Assembly: GCF_001431405.1 (NCBI RefSeq)
Contig: NZ_LDJL01000017.1
Location: 62,001 to 126,000, forward strand
Source: Pseudoxanthomonas dokdonensis
GTDB taxonomy: Bacteria > Pseudomonadota > Gammaproteobacteria > Xanthomonadales > Xanthomonadaceae
Length of the DNA: 64,000 nt
Direction: 5' to 3'
Program-made: the position numbers and the translations under genes
Notes under the pieces: generated by a model
The model's input: only the letters and a program-made list of their open reading frames with translations
Databases searched by the model: none
What the model was told of the DNA's origin: nothing
Shown: positions 9,805 through 17,274 of the stretch, one piece after another
How the letters are laid out: each line of letters begins with the position of its first letter
How positions within the stretch are numbered: position 1 is the stretch's first letter

Positions 9805-10290
9805 ATGGCCCGCGGCATCAATAAAGTCATTCTGGTTGGCAACCTGGGCAACGACCCGGACACCAAGTACACCCAAGGTGGGATGGCCATCACCCGTATC
9901 AGCCTGGCGACCACCAGCGTGCGCAAGGACAAGGAAGGCAACCAGCAGGAACGCACCGAGTGGCACCGCGTGGTGTTCTTCGGCAAGCTCGGCGAAATCG
10001 CCGGCGAATACCTGCGCAAGGGCAGCTCGGTCTATGTCGAAGGCTCGCTGCGCTACGACAAGTACACCGGCCAAGATGGCGTCGAGAAATATTCCACCGA
10101 CATCATCGCCGACGAAATGCAGATGCTCGGCGGTCGTGGTGATGGTGGCGGCGGTGGCGGTGGCGGCGAACGCCAGTCGCGTCCGCAGCGCCAGGAATAC
10201 GGTTCCTCGTCCGCACCGCAGCGTCGCCAGCCGGCCCCGGCCCAGCAGGCGCCGATGAATGACTTCGAGGACGACGACATCCCGTTCTAG
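9805..10290 (+). CDS. ssb: Single-stranded DNA-binding protein
   Basis: 161 residues from ATG 9805, preceded by GGAAGAG. OB-fold N-terminus (MARGINKVILVGNLGNDPD, then TEWHRVVFFGKLGEIAGEYL), a glycine-rich linker (GGRGDGGGGGGGGE near 112-125), a Gln/Pro-rich stretch, and the acidic tip DFEDDDIPF that recruits replication and repair partners. Length and architecture are normal for gammaproteobacterial Ssb. A strong terminator follows within 40 bp, and the mobile island begins immediately after it. Confidence 0.98.
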   Translation: MARGINKVILVGNLGNDPDTKYTQGGMAITRISLATTSVRKDKEGNQQERTEWHRVVFFGKLGEIAGEYLRKGSSVYVEGSLRYDKYTGQDGVEKYSTDIIADEMQMLGGRGDGGGGGGGGERQSRPQRQEYGSSSAPQRRQPAPAQQAPMNDFEDDDIPF

Positions 10291-10329
10291 CGAACACTAG
10301 ATCAAGAGTGGTGATATAGATTCAAGGAG

Positions 10330-10359
10330 AGCCCCGTTTTTACGGGGCTTTTCTTTTTT
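10330..10359 (+). terminator. Rho-independent terminator of ssb
   Basis: Perfect 8-bp stem AGCCCCGT / ACGGGGCT (10330-10337 and 10342-10349) with a TTTT loop, followed by TTTCTTTTTTT. It lies 40 bp past the ssb stop and marks the last clearly chromosomal feature before the recombinase genes. Confidence 0.93.
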
Positions 10360-10369
10360 TCAACGCTTC

Positions 10370-10410
10370 TTGCACGGCTAAAAATTTCGTATATAGTCCT
10401 ACACATGTAG
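10370..10410 (+). promoter_or_regulatory. Candidate promoter of the recombinase operon with operator-like palindrome
   Basis: TTGCAC (10370-10375), 16-bp spacer, TATAGT (10392-10397). It overlaps the start of a CTACA-CA-TGTAG inverted repeat at 10399-10410, close to the expected transcription start. A Shine-Dalgarno AGAAGG follows at 10421. The palindrome could be a recombinase or regulator site; this is inferred from position only. Confidence 0.5.
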
Positions 10411-10429
10411 AAACAGTAAAAGAAGGGCA

Positions 10430-11755
10430 ATGCCCATGCTGTCAGTTCACGTGCTTAGCGAAGGGGAGCGAGTCCCAATGCTCCACGATGAGCAGGGCGT
10501 GCCTCTGTTCTATCCGACCCTGTTCGCTACCTCCCAGCTTCGGAATGCCGGAGCGGCCGTCAACACGATCCGAAACAAGCTTGCTGATCTCGTTGTGCTC
10601 CTGCGATGGGAGCAAGCCAATGGCAGAGACCTGATCACAGAGTTCCGCAACGGCCGCTTTCTTACGGTGGCAGACATAGTCTCGCTTCGAGATTTCGCCA
10701 AGCTCGACATGCGGGAGTTGAGTTCTGTTGGAGACGGTGAAAAGGAACGGAGCGTCGTCGTAGATTTCCTCGAGGCGCGAGTTGCCTCATGTCAGGCACT
10801 TGCCACCATTGGTGGGCAACAACACTTCAATCGCATCAGCACGTTCGCCGACTACCTCGAATTCACGGCGTCAGTCGTTACACAGCACCAGAACTCATCA
10901 CGGATCGCACAGGAAATCGCGCGGATGGCCAGAACCATCCGCAAGCACCGACCGCGCGGGTTGGCAAAACAGAGGGATGACGATTCGGATCTGCGCTCGC
11001 CACCATCCGAGTTAGTCGAACGATTCATGGCGATAGGCGCTGAGGGTGATCCGCGCAATCCGTTCCGGCACCCGGAAGTCCAGCTACGCAATGCCATCAT
11101 CTTCGGGCTGCTAAGACACACCGGAATGCGGCGAGGGGAGTTATTGAGTTTGCGGCTCGACCAGTTCGACTTGGGCCATGAACCGCACGTCTGGGTTCGG
11201 CGCAATCAGGATGATAGGCATGACCCGCGACCCTATCAGCCGGTAACCAAGACCAAGGAGCGGCCATTGCCGATACCTGAGACGCTCGCCAATCAGATCG
11301 ACCGTTACATGCTGAATGTCCGCCCCAGGATCGGCCCCGCTAGACGGCACCCCTACCTGCTTGTCTCGCACAGGAAGGGCGGCACATGGGGCAAGCCGCT
11401 CTCCGCCTCGGCTCTGAGCAGTCAGATCTTTTCGCGGATGCGCTCGGTGGACTCCGCCTTCGAGGCTATCCATCCCCATGCCTTACGACACCACTTCAAC
11501 TACGAGCTTTCCGTCAGCATTGACAAGCACAACGCCAAGATCCGGTCGGCAGAAAATGCTGAGGCATCGCCGATCAGCGAGGCTAGGGAGCTGGATGTTC
11601 GTGCTTTCCTGAACGGTCATCGCAGCAAGGCATCGGGAGCAACGTACAACCGGCGCCACATCCGTGAAGTCAGCGACAAGGCCGCTCGTCAGGTGCAGGC
11701 CGCTCATCCCAAGCGTAGCGATAACTCCAAGGAGGGTGGTGATGATCCGCGCTAA
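10430..11755 (+). CDS. Tyrosine recombinase 1 of the trio (IntA-like, complete active site)
   Basis: 441 residues; an ATG at 10436 is equally well placed relative to AGAAGG (10421). The N-terminal SAM-like binding region (about 30-180) is followed by a catalytic domain with every expected residue: R234 in RHTGMRRGELL, a Lys in TKTKERPLPIP (about 274-276), H350-x-x-R353 in HPHALRHHF, H397 in NGHRSK and the nucleophile Y406 in GATYNRR. It would perform strand exchange at the element ends. It overlaps the next gene by 14 bp and is the only member of the trio with a canonical catalytic set. Sizes and order match intA of SE-type elements or the first gene of recombinase-in-trio units. Confidence 0.88.
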   Translation: MPMLSVHVLSEGERVPMLHDEQGVPLFYPTLFATSQLRNAGAAVNTIRNKLADLVVLLRWEQANGRDLITEFRNGRFLTVADIVSLRDFAKLDMRELSSVGDGEKERSVVVDFLEARVASCQALATIGGQQHFNRISTFADYLEFTASVVTQHQNSSRIAQEIARMARTIRKHRPRGLAKQRDDDSDLRSPPSELVERFMAIGAEGDPRNPFRHPEVQLRNAIIFGLLRHTGMRRGELLSLRLDQFDLGHEPHVWVRRNQDDRHDPRPYQPVTKTKERPLPIPETLANQIDRYMLNVRPRIGPARRHPYLLVSHRKGGTWGKPLSASALSSQIFSRMRSVDSAFEAIHPHALRHHFNYELSVSIDKHNAKIRSAENAEASPISEARELDVRAFLNGHRSKASGATYNRRHIREVSDKAARQVQAAHPKRSDNSKEGGDDPR

Positions 11756-13322
11756 TCCAAAGCAGACCGATGCTGGGAGGAAGTCGACTATCCAGGTAGT
11801 GTCTAAGGATGGTTATCCGTTCAAACCTTCGGATGACCATTGGCGATTGAATAAGGACGTGCAGATTGCACTGGCGCTTCCGGGGACTATCGACGTTAGA
11901 ACCGAGGTTGGCTTTCGCTCAACGTTGTTGCGCTATGCGGAAGAGGCATCTGCTCGTCATACGCGAAATATGGAGACGCGTTTCAAGCGCTACCTGCGGG
12001 ACACAGGAGCGTCGCAGGTTACGGTGGTCGACCTCATCAACTGGCGCGCCAGCCTTGCGGCAGACGAGCAATATCAGTTGGGCGGCTTGAAGGGCTTTCT
12101 GCTTGCCTGGCACGACTACGGGTTTGAAGGTGTTACCAGCGAAGTCGTTGATCTTCTTCAAGGCTGGCGAATACAGGGGAACGAAAAGGGTGCGGCCGTC
12201 GCCAGTGGTTGCCCGGAGAGTGGGCCTTACACCGACCTCGAGATGGCTGCGCTCTTGGATTGGGCTAACCTCGCGGTGGCACGCAAGGACATCGCATTCG
12301 AGGACTACGCTTATCTGCTCACCTTGGCGATGACCGCACGGCGTCCTGTCCAGATTGCAGCGCTCAGGGGGCGGGACCTGGATCGTGAGGCAGGTGATGG
12401 CGCGCCCATGTTCAGGCTCAATATTCCGCGAGCCAAGCAACGCGGCCTCGCGTTTCGGGGTGCCTACCGGTCTCTTGCCATCCTTGAAGACCTTTATCTG
12501 GTGCTTCGGCAGCAGCATCGACAGTCCGTTGCCGCAGTTTCCGAAGCCATCGGAGGGGCGGTTGGTCCTGCGCTGGCAGGTGAAGTACCAATCTTTCTCA
12601 ATCGCAACAAGCTTGAGGATGTCGGAAATGTCGACGAACTCACTGACTACCTGATGGGTGGCGCGCCAGATCAACTGCACGCAAAGATTGACTCGCTCGA
12701 CTCCGCTCTACAGCGTTGCGCGAAGGCGTCGACTGCGCACTCGGAGCGCACTGGTGAATTCATTCGGCTTTCGGCACTGCGATTCCGACACACACGAGGC
12801 ACAAAGCTTCGCCGAGAGGGATTCGGTGCAGTCATCATTGCCGAGTTGCTGGATCATTCTGACACCCAGAACGTGCGTGTGTACACGGAGAACACTGCTC
12901 AGGAGGCGGTAGTCATCAATGAGTTGGTGGGTGCCAAGCTTGCCCCCTTCGCGCAAGCCTGCCTCGGCAAGCTTGTTCGCTCTGAACGTGAGGCAATTCG
13001 CGGTGACGATCCACGGAGCCGTGTGCCGAATGACCGTCAACACGCGGTGGGAACCTGCGGGAACTATGGATTCTGCGCTAGCGGCTACCGCGCCTGCTAC
13101 ACCTGCTTTCACTTCCAGCCGTGGGTCGACGGGCCGCACGAAGAGGTGCTGGTGGACCTATATGCCGAGAAGGAGCGCATCCGGGAGGCAGGCTGCTCTA
13201 ACGTCATTGTTAATGCCAATGACCAGCTGATCCTTGCCGTCGAGCACTGTGTTTCGATGTGCAAGGATGCGAGGGCTGAGATGCTTGACGCGAATTTGTT
13301 GGAGGCGGGCGCCCATGGGTGA
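11742..13322 (+). CDS. Tyrosine recombinase-fold protein 2 of the trio (altered HxxR motif)
   Basis: 526 residues from ATG 11742, with GGAGGG at 11731 inside the preceding gene. The catalytic-domain fold is clear: TARRPVQIAALRGRDLD (R201), K232, SALRFRHTRGT, LLDHSDTQNVRVYTE (H372, Y381). In the HxxR box the His position is Leu (L346), while R349 is kept. The C-terminus carries a Cys-rich patch (CGNYGFCASGYRACYTCFHF), possibly zinc-binding. In SE elements the middle gene encodes Tfp, a recombinase-fold protein with a degenerate active site, and this substitution fits that role. It overlaps the next gene by 8 bp (ATGGGTGA). Confidence 0.83.
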   Translation: MIRANPKQTDAGRKSTIQVVSKDGYPFKPSDDHWRLNKDVQIALALPGTIDVRTEVGFRSTLLRYAEEASARHTRNMETRFKRYLRDTGASQVTVVDLINWRASLAADEQYQLGGLKGFLLAWHDYGFEGVTSEVVDLLQGWRIQGNEKGAAVASGCPESGPYTDLEMAALLDWANLAVARKDIAFEDYAYLLTLAMTARRPVQIAALRGRDLDREAGDGAPMFRLNIPRAKQRGLAFRGAYRSLAILEDLYLVLRQQHRQSVAAVSEAIGGAVGPALAGEVPIFLNRNKLEDVGNVDELTDYLMGGAPDQLHAKIDSLDSALQRCAKASTAHSERTGEFIRLSALRFRHTRGTKLRREGFGAVIIAELLDHSDTQNVRVYTENTAQEAVVINELVGAKLAPFAQACLGKLVRSEREAIRGDDPRSRVPNDRQHAVGTCGNYGFCASGYRACYTCFHFQPWVDGPHEEVLVDLYAEKERIREAGCSNVIVNANDQLILAVEHCVSMCKDARAEMLDANLLEAGAHG

Positions 13323-15171
13323 TGTCGTCCAGTTCGTGCCCCGCGCTGAGCGCGAAGCCAGCGAAAACCTTGCCGAATTCATACGCTTGGCAAAAGAGGA
13401 CCTGACTGCCTTCGAGAATGGTGGTGCTTGGGATCGCGACAAATGGCAGCAAAACGAAACCGTAGTCGTCTTCGCGACGAAGACAGCACATCTGGATTCA
13501 TACTCTTTCATGCCCTTCGCCGAACCATACATGCAGTTCGCAAAGGCATACATTCGATACCAGTATAGCCACAGGCCGGTGAAGAGCTTGGCAATGATGC
13601 TCCAGGCGCTTCGCTGCGTGGAGGCAGGATTGCTGGCGGCTTGTGGCCGAGCAGATGTCGGTCTCCTGAGCGGTGCGGTAATGGACGTTTGCGCCAACAA
13701 GTGCAAGGAATTCTACTCCAGCGAAGACGTGCACCACAAAACCGGGCTGCAACTTCAAGCTATATTCAACTTCTTGCGTGAGAAGAGCCTTGTCCCGTCG
13801 TTGCCAGCTTGGAAGTCTCCTTTCAAGAAGCCGGTCATCCTGACCGAGGATCTCGGCGAAGCGGGGCAGGCCCATCGTGTGGCAAAGCTCCCCTCTAATG
13901 AGGCAATGCTCGCAGTTGCCGACGTGTTCGCGCAGGCTGAGGATCGGGAGAGTCAGTTCTACTCATCAATCTTCATCCTGCTTATGGCTGCGCCAGGTCG
14001 CGTCTCCGAAGTCCTGAAGCTTCCTGTTGACTGCATTCAGTGGGAGGAAGATGACGATGGGGTTCTTCAGATGTTCCTGTGCTGGAATGCGGCCAAGGGC
14101 AAAGGCGCGACGAAGAAGTGGGTCGTGCCTGTCATGCATGACGTCGTGAAAGAGGCCGTCCGGCGCTTGGTCGAAATCGGTAATCCCGCACGTGAGGTAG
14201 CCAAGATGACGTTCGAAGGCTCAGCGTCGTCGTCGAGAGATGTCAGCACGTCCAATCTCATCAAGGAATTTGGCGGCTTCTACTGGCCCTTCCTTGATGA
14301 GAAGAGGGTGCTGAAGGCCTGGAGCGCGCTGTGCTTGCATCGAGAGAATGAGTTCAGTCGCGAAAAGGAAATCAGGCCAGACTCATGGCGGATTCCAAGC
14401 GCTAACGAGGTGAATAAGCGCCTGGGCGCTGGCAGCGGCCACGGTGAATCTCTTTTTGACCGCATGGGTCTGCGGAATTCGGATAGCACGCGAATCACGT
14501 TGACATCGAACCAGCTCCGTCATTGGCTCAGCACGATGTCAGAGCGAGCGGGCATGGACGACTACACCTTGGCGCAATGGGCCGGCCGTGCAAAGGTTTC
14601 CGACAACCGTCATTACGACCATCGTTCGCCCGAGGAGCGCCTAGAGGCAGCCCGAGAGCTACTTCCGATGCAGCCAGCGCCGTTGCTTGAGCGAATCAAG
14701 CATCGTCAGCCGGTGACATATCAGGAGCTCGGGGTTGATCGGCTGGGAACGGCCAAAGCAACGCTCTATGGTATGTGCGTACACGACTACGCCATGGCGC
14801 CGTGCCAGAAACAGCGCGAATGCATGACCTGCAAGGAGCATGTTTGCATCAAGGGCGATCACATTACGCTGGACCGGATTCGTCTTCTGGAGGCGCAGAC
14901 GGAAAATCTGCTCCAGCAGGCCATGAAAGCTCATAAGGATGGCGACTTTGGTGCCGATCGTTGGGTGGACAATCACAAGTGGAAGCTCGCGCACGTCAAG
15001 GCGATGCGGATGGCGTTGGAGCATCCCAATGTTCTGGAGGGAGCGATCCTCAGGATTCCGGATGGGCACGATCCCTCTCCGGTTCGCCGTGCCCTCCTGG
15101 ATCTTGGCGTGGTGGAGGTGCCCTCCATGGAGGCGCTTGGTCCGGAGATAATTCCCTTGGCCCTGACCTGA
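13315..15171 (+). CDS. Tyrosine recombinase 3 of the trio (IntB-like)
   Basis: 618 residues from ATG 13315, overlapping the previous stop. The catalytic domain lies at about 200-440: R229 in AAPGRVSEVLKL, Lys in KGKGATKKW, SNQLRHWLST with R402 but Asn (N399) at the usual His, W422 in the His/Trp position and Y434 in RHYDHRS. The long C-terminus has a Cys/His group CVHDYAMAPCQKQRECMTC...C that resembles a zinc-binding module and parallels the Cys patch of the second recombinase. The 4-residue catalytic core R-R-W-Y is intact, so it may be active. It is followed 6 bp later by the small fourth gene. Confidence 0.83.
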   Translation: MGDVVQFVPRAEREASENLAEFIRLAKEDLTAFENGGAWDRDKWQQNETVVVFATKTAHLDSYSFMPFAEPYMQFAKAYIRYQYSHRPVKSLAMMLQALRCVEAGLLAACGRADVGLLSGAVMDVCANKCKEFYSSEDVHHKTGLQLQAIFNFLREKSLVPSLPAWKSPFKKPVILTEDLGEAGQAHRVAKLPSNEAMLAVADVFAQAEDRESQFYSSIFILLMAAPGRVSEVLKLPVDCIQWEEDDDGVLQMFLCWNAAKGKGATKKWVVPVMHDVVKEAVRRLVEIGNPAREVAKMTFEGSASSSRDVSTSNLIKEFGGFYWPFLDEKRVLKAWSALCLHRENEFSREKEIRPDSWRIPSANEVNKRLGAGSGHGESLFDRMGLRNSDSTRITLTSNQLRHWLSTMSERAGMDDYTLAQWAGRAKVSDNRHYDHRSPEERLEAARELLPMQPAPLLERIKHRQPVTYQELGVDRLGTAKATLYGMCVHDYAMAPCQKQRECMTCKEHVCIKGDHITLDRIRLLEAQTENLLQQAMKAHKDGDFGADRWVDNHKWKLAHVKAMRMALEHPNVLEGAILRIPDGHDPSPVRRALLDLGVVEVPSMEALGPEIIPLALT

Positions 15172-15177
15172 CCCACC

Positions 15178-15633
15178 ATGCCAAAAAAGATCATCACCAA
15201 GGCAACTTTGCCAAAGATCATGCGTGAGCTAGATCGCTGGGAAGGCAAGCTCACTTGGCCGCTTTTCTGCGATCGTGTCGCAAAGGTGCTGAACGTGGCC
15301 TCGATTTCGAAGCACACGATGTACCTTTATCCTGCCATTAAGGAGCGGTTTCAACAGCGTCAAAAGGACTCGCGTGAGGTGCGAAGCGCGCTGCCGAGAG
15401 ATTTTACACTGGATGCGGCTACACGCCGCATCGCTGACCTTGAGGCTCAAGTGAAGCGCCTTGAGGAGACGAACCGTGTATTGCTCGATCAGTTCCGTCG
15501 TTGGCAATACAATGCCTACGCGAACAACGTCAGGATGGATTTTCTAACGTGGGATAAGCCGCTGCCGGAAGTGGATAGGTCTGGTCACCGTCGAACAAAG
15601 AAGGAACCGAAAAAGGTCAAGCCTAAGGAATGA
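15178..15633 (+). CDS. Small basic coiled-coil protein, fourth gene of the recombinase operon
   Basis: 151 residues, starting 6 bp after the third recombinase. Residues 1-75 look like a compact helical DNA-binding region. Residues 78-105 (AATRRIADLEAQVKRLEETNRVL) form a leucine-heptad coiled coil. The tail is very basic (TKKEPKKVKPKE). This matches in size and position the auxiliary protein (srap-like, or TnpC of Tn554) that accompanies multi-recombinase modules. Function is inferred from that parallel only. The 140 bp after it up to the next convergent gene holds a weak CGAAAG/CTTTCG hairpin and no other gene. Confidence 0.7.
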   Translation: MPKKIITKATLPKIMRELDRWEGKLTWPLFCDRVAKVLNVASISKHTMYLYPAIKERFQQRQKDSREVRSALPRDFTLDAATRRIADLEAQVKRLEETNRVLLDQFRRWQYNAYANNVRMDFLTWDKPLPEVDRSGHRRTKKEPKKVKPKE

Positions 15634-15773
15634 TCTCTCAGTTTGAGTGCTTCCGTTGGCATCGATGCTGTAAATCTCTGCGGAAGTACCTGAGGAATAG
15701 AAAGCGCACGAAAGTTTTAGGTCTTTCGCTGACTGCGCCAGTTTTGATTATCTAGCCGGTTCGGCACTCTGGT

Positions 15774-16118
15774 TTAGTAGAAGTCAGATGCGCATCGCTG
15801 ATAGATCTGGAAAGCAGTCTGACATGAAGCTTCGGTAATTTCGTTCGGTTTGACGATCCCTTTCTTGGCAATTTTCAAGGCAACCGGATACCAAGCCCGG
15901 AACTCCTCGAGTGTCAGTCCCGGTCCGTGTCGCGCAGCTTCGTATTCAGGCCCGGAATATCGCTCGTTGTCGATATCCAGTTCGCGAAGCTGGCGGATAG
16001 CCTGGTCTGCCAATCTGATTGCATTGGCCGGATCGCTTGCCAGGGATGCGTAAGAGGAAGCCCAGACAAGTTGCTCCCGTTCGGTCATTTGATGCCAGGG
16101 GATTGCTGGGGTCAGCAT
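15774..16118 (-). CDS. Hypothetical protein (island cargo)
   Basis: 114 residues, not recognised. Mostly helical and acidic, with a Trp/Tyr-rich middle (LEEFRAWYPVALKIAKKG) and no signal peptide or membrane segment. The start overlaps the end of the upstream gene by 7 bp, so the two form a translationally linked pair on the minus strand. An internal ATG at 16088 (MTEREQL) is an alternative start. The pair is divergent from an XRE-type regulator, the usual layout of a regulated accessory locus, perhaps toxin-antitoxin-like or abortive-infection-like, but there is no motif to prove it. Confidence 0.65.
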   Translation of the reverse strand: MLTPAIPWHQMTEREQLVWASSYASLASDPANAIRLADQAIRQLRELDIDNERYSGPEYEAARHGPGLTLEEFRAWYPVALKIAKKGIVKPNEITEASCQTAFQIYQRCASDFY

Positions 16119-16543
16119 GCGTCACTGTCGCTTGAGGAGCCGGCTTTCATCTTCTTCGCAACAAGCGCCTGCGCTTTCTCAATTTCCACCGTGTTTTTTG
16201 GGGGAAGCTTTGATATCTCCGTCCGGTACTGCTCGTTGTAGGTATCAATGAACAGCGCCATGTGGAACCGATACTTCATGGCCTCTGACGGTATTGATAC
16301 GTCCAGTTTCCTGCTGATGAGCGCGGCGTAGGACGCCTGTGCAGGGGTAGGTTCCTTCAGGTCCCAGTCCATGCATTCGGCTATAAGGCGCTCAAGCTGC
16401 TTCTCGAGCTTACGGACAAAAGTCTGCCGGATGGCCTTGTCCTCGACCCGCTCCCACTGGATGCAAACGGCCTCCTCCATCGTGGGGGCTATGTAAAGCT
16501 CCAGAGTGAGATCCACACCGGGATTGACGAGGTAGAGGGCCAT
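16112..16543 (-). CDS. Hypothetical protein (island cargo)
   Basis: About 143 residues if it begins at ATG 16543 (MALYLVNPGVD). The frame is open to 16639, which would add a Cys-containing leader but leave only 23 bp to the divergent regulator, so the shorter form is preferred. It is mainly alpha-helical, with a charged segment RKLEKQLERLIAECMDWDL in the middle and an acidic/serine tail. No known domain is recognised. It is coupled to the gene downstream by a 7-bp overlap. Confidence 0.6.
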   Translation of the reverse strand: MALYLVNPGVDLTLELYIAPTMEEAVCIQWERVEDKAIRQTFVRKLEKQLERLIAECMDWDLKEPTPAQASYAALISRKLDVSIPSEAMKYRFHMALFIDTYNEQYRTEISKLPPKNTVEIEKAQALVAKKMKAGSSSDSDAC

Positions 16544-16662
16544 GTCTCGGCGGCGGCAGAAGGAACAGGCAAGGACACAGCCCATCTTACCCGATCCCAC
16601 ACAAAATTCATGTAATCGGTAGTCGTGCCATAGATTCATTGATCGCCCATTTCGGTGCGGTC

Positions 16663-16944
16663 ATGGCTACTAAGACTATTTATTCCACGGCTTATCGGCG
16701 GCTGGTTACCCAACTGCGGGAGACCCGCGAAGCTGCAGGATTATCCCAATCCGCCCTTGCTGCGACGTTGGGTTGGCCGCAGCAGCGCCTCTCGGCTATT
16801 GAGGCGGGAGCCCGCAGGCTGGACGTCATGGAGTTCCTGCACCTCACGGGGGCGCTCGGCCTGTCCCCGGAGGTGGCCATCCAGTTGGCAGTTCCCAAGG
16901 CAGGCCCGACGACCAGATCGCGCCAGGTCCGGAAGAGGGGCTGA
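16663..16944 (+). CDS. XRE-family helix-turn-helix regulator
   Basis: 93 residues from ATG 16663. Residues 9-65 form a classic lambda-repressor-like HTH (LRETREAAGLSQSALAATLG, then the recognition helix region PQQRLSAIEAGARRLD), with a basic tail TTRSRQVRKRG. It is divergent from the two hypothetical genes at 15774-16543 and is probably their repressor, binding the 119-bp shared region. It could also act on the restriction operon downstream, as a C-protein-like control gene. Confidence 0.83.
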   Translation: MATKTIYSTAYRRLVTQLRETREAAGLSQSALAATLGWPQQRLSAIEAGARRLDVMEFLHLTGALGLSPEVAIQLAVPKAGPTTRSRQVRKRG

Positions 16945-17042
16945 TTCGGGTCTTGTCCCAATGGGTGCGACTGCCTTGCTCTAGCGTGCTGCCTCCAGCG
17001 TCGGACGATTGATCGCCTCCACTGGCGGTGTACGCTCAAGAT

Positions 17043-17063
17043 GCAGTACATTGGCAGTACATT
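17043..17063 (+). promoter_or_regulatory. Helically phased direct repeat, candidate operator of the RHH/hsd operon
   Basis: GCAGTACATT occurs twice, at 17043-17052 and 17054-17063, an 11-bp period placing both copies on one DNA face. It sits 8 bp upstream of the GGGGAGG Shine-Dalgarno (17072) of the ribbon-helix-helix gene. Ribbon-helix-helix dimers typically bind short tandem half-sites, so autoregulation is the natural reading (inferred). Confidence 0.5.
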
Positions 17064-17082
17064 CCGGCTTTGGGGAGGCCGC

Positions 17083-17274
17083 ATGAAGCGCCTGAAGAAC
17101 GAGACTCTGTCGATCCGTACATCGCCGGAGATCAAGGATCTGCTTCGGCTGGCTGCCGAGCGTGAGCGCCGTTCGGCCGCTTCGATGGTCGAATCCCTGG
17201 TCCTTGAGTACGCGCGGGAGCACGGGATTACCCAAGCCAAGCCGGCCGCCAAGGGCAAAGCGGGGAAGGCGTGA
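17083..17274 (+). CDS. Ribbon-helix-helix DNA-binding protein
   Basis: 63 residues from ATG 17083, following GGGGAGG. It has a beta strand [11 protein letters not shown], then two helices ([30 protein letters not shown]), and a basic tail of KAAKGKAGK type: a CopG/Arc-like ribbon-helix-helix fold. Its stop codon overlaps the GTG start of hsdR (GTGA, 17271-17274), so it leads the restriction operon. It is likely a transcriptional regulator of hsdRMS, limiting restriction during establishment; an antitoxin role is less likely because no toxin gene follows. Confidence 0.83.
   Translation: MKRLKNETLSIRTSPEIKDLLRLAAERERRSAASMVESLVLEYAREHGITQAKPAAKGKAGKA

Noticed and set aside
15640..15773. Weak hairpin after the recombinase operon as a terminator
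   Set aside because: The CGAAAG/CTTTCG stem is only 6 bp and is not followed by a T-run.
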